A stretch of 49,570 nt of DNA from an uncultured Trichormus sp. (GTDB lineage Bacteria > Cyanobacteriota > Cyanobacteriia > Cyanobacteriales > Nostocaceae). Below, one piece after another: positions 44,578 through 49,570 of this stretch (position 1 is the first letter of the stretch; every line of letters starts with the position of its first letter). The stretch lies in assembly GCA_936914905.1 (NCBI GenBank), contig CAKZGI010000327.1:1-49570 (forward strand), written 5' to 3'. The notes below the pieces were generated by a model that saw only the letters and a program-made list of their open reading frames with translations, was not told the origin of the DNA and searched no databases. Made by a program: the position numbers and the translations under genes.

Positions 44578-46554
44578 TCAGTGGGAATGAGGTGTTTGAA
44601 TTACTGGTGATGACAAATCTTCTGGTTTTTCCAAGGGTATTGGTCTTGGTGTTGTCGTTGTTTCTAGCTGTGGACTGGGAGATGGAGTTCCTGGATCAAC
44701 TATTGTAGATGGTAGCTGTCGTTGCATTTTCAACCAATATCCTAGTGAACCGGCGGCTAACAGAACTCCTAAAATAATTAGTAATTGTAGCGGTAGTTGA
44801 GAAGTGCGGGCAGGCTTGGCTTCCTGAATTACTTGAGTTTGCTGATGGAAATCGCCTAAATCGATCCCATTAGCCACTTTTGGTGTCAAATCTACTGTTT
44901 TGCTGGCTGAAATACTAGGAATTGCTGCTTTGAGAATAATATCTGGTTCTAAATAGTTGATTTGATAATGTACTAAAGCAATGGTCACATTATCATGTCC
45001 ATTCTTCGTATTAGCAATTTCTATGAGCCGAGAGGCAACATTTTCTATATTTGTCTCACCGGCAAGAATTGGTAATATCTCTGTTTCCCAACACTCTTCG
45101 ACTCGATCAAAATCGCTCAAGCCATCGGATGTGAGTAAGAACACTGCATCTTCGTCAATGATAAATCGTTGCGAAGTGGGATGCAATGAAGCACTTTTAC
45201 TCATGCCTAAAGCTTGGACTAAAGAGCCAGAACCACTATGTTGTAATGCTTCACGATAAATTGCATAACCTAACCGTACTTCACGGGAAGCCACATCATC
45301 ATCCAGAGTAACTTGATAACAGCCGTGGCGAGTAATCCAATAGGCACGACTATCACCAATATGGGTAATATACATTTCATGGGCAATAGGCAAAGCCATC
45401 ACTAAGGTAGTTCCCATGCGTTGACGGCCTTGACGATGCTCAGTGTCATTGCGCTGGCTGATTTTATCATTAACAAGAGATACTGCTTGTTCTAAGTCGT
45501 TTAGCAGTAGTAAGGGGTCAATATTTTCATAAGGAACAGATGTTAATTGGATAATTTGTTGCTGAATGGTTTCAATGGCTAAATTTGATGCTATGTTGCC
45601 CCCTTCATGTCCACCTATGCCGTCACAAACAATAGCTAAGGCAGTTTGCTGGGGCGGTTTGCTTACAAGTAGGCCACGAGGAGGGTAACAGGCATCTTCG
45701 TTGCGTTGACGACTAGGGCCTGTATCAGTTTGGGTAATAATTTTAATGGTGGTGTTTTGGGTAGGCCCATTTCTTCCAGATGAGGCTGTCCCTAATCCTG
45801 CCAGTCCTTGATCTAAAACGGCAATTAATTGCTCAGATGAACTGATTTCTCCGTGAATTAGACCATCGCTGATTTGCTTGAGGAATTCTGCGATCGCAGG
45901 CTTGGCATCTTTGAGTAGTTGTTCCCAAAATGCACCTAATTGTGACAATGTTGGTACTGTTGGAGAATCAAAATGCAATTCTAGTAACCTTACTAAAGCC
46001 CCTTCTACTCTCAATAAATGAGGATCTAATAAACTACAAGCTACTCCTTGAGTTAACAAGGGTTCCCACAAATGAGCTATCTGCCAGAGCCAATTCATTT
46101 GCCGCATTGATGAGGCATCACCCCAATCCGTAGTTAACTTACTACACAGATATACCTGAGAGTCGGTGCTATCAACCAAGATAGGTGGTTTTTCCAAAAG
46201 TAATATTTTTGGTTGAGATTGTCTCTCATCAAGAGAGAGCATCCCATATACTTGAGGTATGTTTAAGCGATAAGGGATTAGTTTTAGATAAGCTCTAATT
46301 TGATCTAAATTATCTAACTCCGGTATTTGCGGTACTAAACCAGGCTTGAGATCAAAAATAATTGATTGACCAATAACCAAATAGCGATCGGCTAAAATTT
46401 CTCCAGCACTAACCAGATTCAAACTATCTGCCACTACCCATAGATAACGCTTAGGTAAGGGAGTGGAACATCGCTGGCAAAACTTGTGGGTCAACGGGTT
46501 GGCAGCTTGACAATATTCATTTGGGCAGGAGAGCGTTACCGCGTCATTTTCCAT
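44578..46554 (-). CDS. PP2C-family Ser/Thr phosphatase with N-terminal zinc ribbon and C-terminal membrane anchor
   Basis: 658 residues: a zinc ribbon (CPNEYC...CQRC, about 10-33); a region of about 240 residues resembling a degraded kinase-like lobe ('AGEILADRYLVIGQSIIFD', no catalytic motifs); a PP2C domain (about 275-525) with metal Asp motifs 'RQRNEDACYPP', 'CDGIGGHEGGN', 'GDSRAYW', 'LTSDGLSDFD', 'GHDNVTIALV'; one membrane helix (about 590-608); and a Pro/Thr-rich tail outside. The catalytic residues look complete. It heads the leftward series with the CHAT-FHA gene, so it probably resets the phosphorylation that FHA domains read. Confidence 0.92.
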   Translation of the reverse strand: MENDAVTLSCPNEYCQAANPLTHKFCQRCSTPLPKRYLWVVADSLNLVSAGEILADRYLVIGQSIIFDLKPGLVPQIPELDNLDQIRAYLKLIPYRLNIPQVYGMLSLDERQSQPKILLLEKPPILVDSTDSQVYLCSKLTTDWGDASSMRQMNWLWQIAHLWEPLLTQGVACSLLDPHLLRVEGALVRLLELHFDSPTVPTLSQLGAFWEQLLKDAKPAIAEFLKQISDGLIHGEISSSEQLIAVLDQGLAGLGTASSGRNGPTQNTTIKIITQTDTGPSRQRNEDACYPPRGLLVSKPPQQTALAIVCDGIGGHEGGNIASNLAIETIQQQIIQLTSVPYENIDPLLLLNDLEQAVSLVNDKISQRNDTEHRQGRQRMGTTLVMALPIAHEMYITHIGDSRAYWITRHGCYQVTLDDDVASREVRLGYAIYREALQHSGSGSLVQALGMSKSASLHPTSQRFIIDEDAVFLLTSDGLSDFDRVEECWETEILPILAGETNIENVASRLIEIANTKNGHDNVTIALVHYQINYLEPDIILKAAIPSISASKTVDLTPKVANGIDLGDFHQQTQVIQEAKPARTSQLPLQLLIILGVLLAAGSLGYWLKMQRQLPSTIVDPGTPSPSPQLETTTTPRPIPLEKPEDLSSPVIQTPHSH

Positions 46555-46953
46555 ATTTGTCGCACCGATCAGCGATTGGCAATTTATTTAACAGCATGGG
46601 TAGCGGCAATTTAAACCGCCCATATTTTTATACTCAATAAATCCAAATCCAACTTTGGATCGTGATTTTAGCTGATGATTACCAGCAGAAGCTCAAATTC
46701 ATATACTGCCTGCTTATCCAAAAAAACATACTCCTGAGTCAATCCTACAGCGTCATCATAGCTTCTCTTGTCCTGAGACTCCATATCATAAAAGCAACTA
46801 ATTCCCACCCTGTCACCAAAGTTTAACTTGGTGATGAGGGGGATGGGGGAGAATAAATAATTATCTATTCCCTGTTCCCTGTTCCGTATTTCCTATTCCC
46901 TGATAACTGATAACTGATAACTGCCTCTTACTCAACAACAATAACTCTTAACC
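46555..46953. other. spacer with STRR and a hairpin
   Basis: No gene. Hairpin TCACCAA/TTGGTGA is near 46813-46834. Tandem CCTGTTC and GATAACT heptamers lie at 46866-46922. The stretch holds the PP2C promoter and the presumed ndhM transcript end. Confidence 0.45.
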
Positions 46954-47316
46954 TTATGGATTTGCGTTAATAACTACAGCAGCATGGGGTAATCCCATGC
47001 TGTAGTTATTAACGCGGCTGGAGAGATTGTAGCTAATTTCACCTTTTTGCAAGAGCGATCGCAGATAATATTCTAGGTCTGACCCAATCCGGCGCAAGTT
47101 ATAATCTGTTAGGTCTTCACCACTGGAAGCTTCTACTAGTTCATCAAACTTGCGATAAACTTTTTGTAGCGTGTCTTCATTCCAATTAAATTCGTTGTCT
47201 GGGTCAATGTCTAAAGTTAAGACATGATTACTAGCAACTAAATCATCCTTATCCATTTCCGCCGCAAAAATGCGAATATGACGGGTTGTGGACTTGAGCA
47301 GCATCGGGTTATCCAT
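46954..47316 (-). CDS. ndhM: NAD(P)H-quinone oxidoreductase subunit M
   Basis: A 120-residue subunit of the photosynthetic NDH-1 complex, specific to cyanobacteria and chloroplasts, on the cytoplasmic arm; it supports cyclic electron flow and respiration. Recognised from '[20 protein letters not shown]', '[20 protein letters not shown]', '[20 protein letters not shown]', '[20 protein letters not shown]' and '[12 protein letters not shown]'. Complete. Either Met1 or Met5 could be the start; Met5 aligns best with family starts that I know. Confidence 0.95.
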   Translation of the reverse strand: MDNPMLLKSTTRHIRIFAAEMDKDDLVASNHVLTLDIDPDNEFNWNEDTLQKVYRKFDELVEASSGEDLTDYNLRRIGSDLEYYLRSLLQKGEISYNLSSRVNNYSMGLPHAAVVINANP

Positions 47317-47419
47317 AAAAATGTGTAAGATTCTGGTTAATTACACTGCAATCATTTTAACTGCTATGCCTGAGCTTAATTCTCTCTTAAGCCTAGCTTT
47401 AACTTTATAACGGATATAC

Positions 47420-47506
47420 AGCAGGAGTCAGGAGTCAGTAGTAAAACTCTATTACTGTCTAGGCTTAAATTTAGATTTTTTACCTCATTGATCTGCAATC
47501 TGCTGT
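47420..47506 (-). repeat. dispersed repeat family B, copy 2 (inverted)
   Basis: Reverse-complement match to 5681-5766, including 'GCAGATCAATGAGGTA' and 'CTAAATTTAA.CCTAGACAG' blocks and the GACTCCTGACTCCT end. Confidence 0.7.
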
Positions 47507-47878
47507 ATTTTTTGAGGTAAACCTTCAGCCGTTAGTTATCAGCATGATGCATAATGGCAAGTTGCGCCAACAGCATTCTTCTAGAATCTTGTGGTAACAA
47601 AAGCCCAACTTACAGCAGCAATGAATAATTACCGGTAAGCTGTAAAACCTCTGAGTGCATTGACGAAATTATGCACTTCATACCCCGACCCACTTCAACA
47701 ACAGACTGTCTTAACAGTCTCCCCCTTTGATATCAAGTCCGGTTGATCAGTTATAATTGATAGCGTATGACGTAATACTTAAACAACGCCATTCTTCTGT
47801 GTCCTCCCCCCTCAAGTCTTAATCTTGAAGACAGCACCAGGCTCAATTTTCCTACTCGATTTTGAGTCAGCATTGAGC
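47507..47878. other. gene-free interval with a hairpin
   Basis: No gene recognised. AGACTGT-CTTA-ACAGTCT (47703-47720) is a perfect short hairpin followed by a pyrimidine run, possibly the end of an unannotated small transcript. Confidence 0.4.
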
Positions 47879-47997
47879 TATACTAAAAACGGTTTAAAAG
47901 TGTCATTCTGAAAGAAGTGAAGAATCTCCGAGATACCTCGCTGCACTACGTTAAGCTCAGTATGACATAAGTATAAGTTTCACCCGTTTGTAGTATA
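47879..47997. mobile_element. MITE-like element (about 119 bp) with TA ends
   Basis: Outer inverted repeats TATACTAAAAACGG and CCGTTTGTAGTATA (13/14) and an inner pair TGTCATTCTGA/TCAGTATGACA (10/11) define a small noncoding element. TA at each border suggests an IS630/Tc1-type origin. Confidence 0.55.
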
Positions 47998-48000
47998 TCA

Positions 48001-48113
48001 GCTATCAGCAGTCAGGTATTTTTGGCATTAGCCTGAAATACCTATTTGATAATTAACCAATTTCTCAAACATTCTGACTCCTGACTCCTGACTTTTGACT
48101 CCTGAATTCTTAC
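48001..48113 (+). repeat. dispersed repeat family A, copy 3
   Basis: Shares 'ATCAGCAGTCAG', 'CCTATTTGATAATTAACCAA' and 'TTCTCAAACATTCTGACTCC' with copies 1 and 2 but lacks the GC-rich 5' part. It directly abuts the MITE at 47997. Confidence 0.7.
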
Positions 48114-48383
48114 GATTTTGGGCTTCGTCGTAAGGGATCAGTCAAACAATTTTGGATTAATTCCACAGATGAATACGGAGGCTTATCGCATCAAGGAATT
48201 ATTGATCAAATTCTGGGCTAAAATAATCAGGTTCTGTCTGTATGTGATTCTCCAGAAGACAATTTTACAGTTCATCTGTTTACGAATTCGCTACTCCTAA
48301 ATTTCCTGAAAAAAAAGCTCACATCTGGTAGTTTTACTCAAGTCGTCAACAGTCCTATTCAGCTTGAATTACAGAAATATTTA
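48114..48383 (+). other. unrecognised possible coding remnant
   Basis: One phase reads 'LRRKGSVKQFWINSTDEYGG', 'LSHQGIIDQILG*NNQVLSV', 'CDSPEDNFTVHLFTNSLLL', ending in TAG near 48384. It looks protein-like, with a stop inside, but I do not recognise a family. It may be chance. Confidence 0.25.
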
Positions 48384-48451
48384 TAGTAATTCTTCTTAAG
48401 CGAAATTACGTATACTATAGTAATTCTCCTTAAGCGAAATTACGTTTACTT
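48384..48451 (+). repeat. tandem duplication of a 34-bp element upstream of the heterocyst regulator
   Basis: TAGTAATTCTTCTTAAGCGA followed by AATTACGTATACTA, then a second copy with two or three differences from 48418. It lies about 350-415 bp before the next gene and may be a regulator-binding array. Confidence 0.65.
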
Positions 48452-48800
48452 TTGTAAAAACTTGAACAGTTCTTGACGTTTAGATAAAGTTGATGTAAAA
48501 ACCTTTAAAAAGGTATGGCAACTTCTTACAAAAACTTTATTGAATGGAATCTGAAAAACTGAATAATAGTTTAGGACTTAGATATGCCATAACTAACACA
48601 GGATCATCAAAATCTAGACAGTGAAAATCCAGTTGGAACCAAAATGGGGGCGAGAAAGAAATGGAATGCAAATATGATGGATGAGGAAATACTCTTACAT
48701 TCAAAGACTTCTTTGTATTCATAAAGAGATATGAAGAATTTTTTTCTGGATATCTGGCTTCTCATCGGCATGAACACCAAGTAAAGGAATCCTCAGGACT

Positions 48801-49082
48801 ATGAACTCCAAAGCATTACCGCGGCAAATCAATAATCTCGAAGTGGGTGTTTATGAGTGCGAAATTCATCTTAAATTCCGTTTGATTGAGGAAAAGAGTC
48901 TATTGGGGGATCGCGAACAACTATTACAGGTGCTACTAGATGCACTAACTGAAGGATCTGATGACTTTTTGGAAACATTGCAAGCATCTGTGAAAGCACA
49001 GGAGGTTTCTGAGTTTAAAGCCTCTCCGCAAATGAGACGACAGCTAATGCGCTTACGGAACTTTACTGATAATAGCCAATAA
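48801..49082 (+). CDS. Npun_R1517/asr1734-family heterocyst differentiation regulator
   Basis: 93 residues: 'MNSKALPRQINNLEVGVYEC', 'EIHLKFRLIEEKSLLGDREQ', 'LLQVLLDALTEGSDDFLETL', 'SPQMRRQLMRLRN'. This small family is confined to heterocyst formers; in Nostoc punctiforme and Anabaena, members influence heterocyst number (loss gives extra heterocysts, overexpression inhibits). The mechanism is unknown and no DNA-binding motif is obvious. Complete. It is the best single indicator that this organism makes heterocysts. A weak AAGGAA is 11 bases before the ATG. Confidence 0.88.
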   Translation: MNSKALPRQINNLEVGVYECEIHLKFRLIEEKSLLGDREQLLQVLLDALTEGSDDFLETLQASVKAQEVSEFKASPQMRRQLMRLRNFTDNSQ

Positions 49083-49570
49083 TTAAGGGAGTGGCTTTGA
49101 GTAGTAGCAAATTCTGTTTCTGGCATCAAATAACTAATTTATTTACATTTGCGCCTAAACATTTGCTCTGATCATAACTTAACCAGTATAATCTGAATCT
49201 CCAACTACAGGTGAAAATATCATCTAAACCGAAGTTCAAGTAAGCATCTACATTATTATCTACCTCTTGCACTACCAATTATCTAGAGTCTACTCAGTCC
49301 ATTCATCTCTTCCTATTAAATATAGGTTAGGGTTGTTTGGAATTTATACTCAGGGGAATTTAAAACTTTTAGGGTTTTGTTTCTATTACCAGAACCCATG
49401 TACTTTAGTTTGGTAGCAAACTAAACCAGGTGCATTTTACCAATTATTGTATTCAATATCTCAAAACATTAGAGATTACAAGATTAATTAAAAATTAAAA
49501 ATTAAACATTAAAAATAAGGATTGAGGTGGTGGGGTATTGACAAGTGTGATAGGTGAGGCAGAATATAGC
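49083..49570. other. gene-free right end
   Basis: AT-rich with no credible gene. A perfect 9-bp hairpin TTTAGTTTG-GTAG-CAAACTAAA lies at 49404-49425. TTAAAAAT-type simple repeats are at 49486-49517. Confidence 0.4.

Noticed and set aside
48118-48300. 60-codon frame
   Set aside because: No ribosome-binding site or recognisable domain; another phase looks slightly more protein-like but contains a stop.

Overview
The window comes from a filamentous, heterocyst-forming cyanobacterium (Nostocales). Evidence seen directly: HIP1 octamers (GCGATCGC) about every 2-3 kb; cyanobacterial genes such as ndhM, a CPP1-like J-domain protein, a DUF1818 protein, an SLH-porin and a 93-residue relative of the Npun_R1517/asr1734 heterocyst regulator; and abundant heptamer-type short repeats. 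Many genes are broken (at least ten pseudogenes plus IS, Tn3 and MITE relics) next to intact housekeeping genes. Nitrate assimilation is among the lost functions. This pattern resembles the eroding genome of the Azolla symbiont 'Nostoc azollae'; that identification is inference, not something the sequence proves.

Layout. 1-5.3 kb: small cyanobacterial proteins, a CobW-type GTPase next to an ABA4-like membrane protein, a broken secreted-protein gene, and a zinc-ribbon/Ser-Thr kinase/pentapeptide-repeat protein. 5.3-12.9 kb: hemL, hisIE, an SLH porin whose ribosome-binding site is a perfect complement of the Yfr1 sRNA core, a dead DUF2811 gene and an OmpR-type response regulator. 13.5-18.4 kb: CPP1-like protein, an IS66 relic, a decayed Tn3-type transposon with long inverted repeats, rpoZ, a frameshifted secreted-protein gene, a DUF1818 gene and tRNA-Pro(GGG). 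18.4-25.3 kb: 5-formyl-THF cyclo-ligase and a polysaccharide block (GDP-fucose synthesis, initiating sugar transferase, GT4 glycosyltransferase), then a CSP41-like epimerase. 25.3-33.5 kb: dead and intact Uma2 genes, pgsA, aspartate ammonia-lyase, a DUF362 protein, a 1.1-kb gene-poor stretch with a MITE and a perfect CRP-type operator, then ppa, panD and a metallo-beta-lactamase-fold protein without its metal motif.

33.5-40.1 kb is an eroded nitrate-assimilation locus: cnaT-like, ntcB, narB and a nitrate-reductase-associated gene are all pseudogenes. nirA and the nitrate-transport genes are not present in the window; the space holds a Rieske lipoprotein gene, a dead DUF262/DUF1524 (GmrSD-like) gene and an ISKra4-like relic. 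An NtcA box upstream of dead ntcB is still perfect.

40.4-46.6 kb is an intact signalling block: an FHA-PrsW membrane protease facing a leftward series of PP2C phosphatase, CHAT(caspase-like)-FHA protein and an unknown protein. It pairs phosphothreonine readers with two different proteases and a phosphatase, and is the best candidate here for an undescribed system. 46.9-49.6 kb holds ndhM, a repeat-rich gap with another MITE, and the heterocyst-regulator homologue preceded by a 34-bp tandem repeat.
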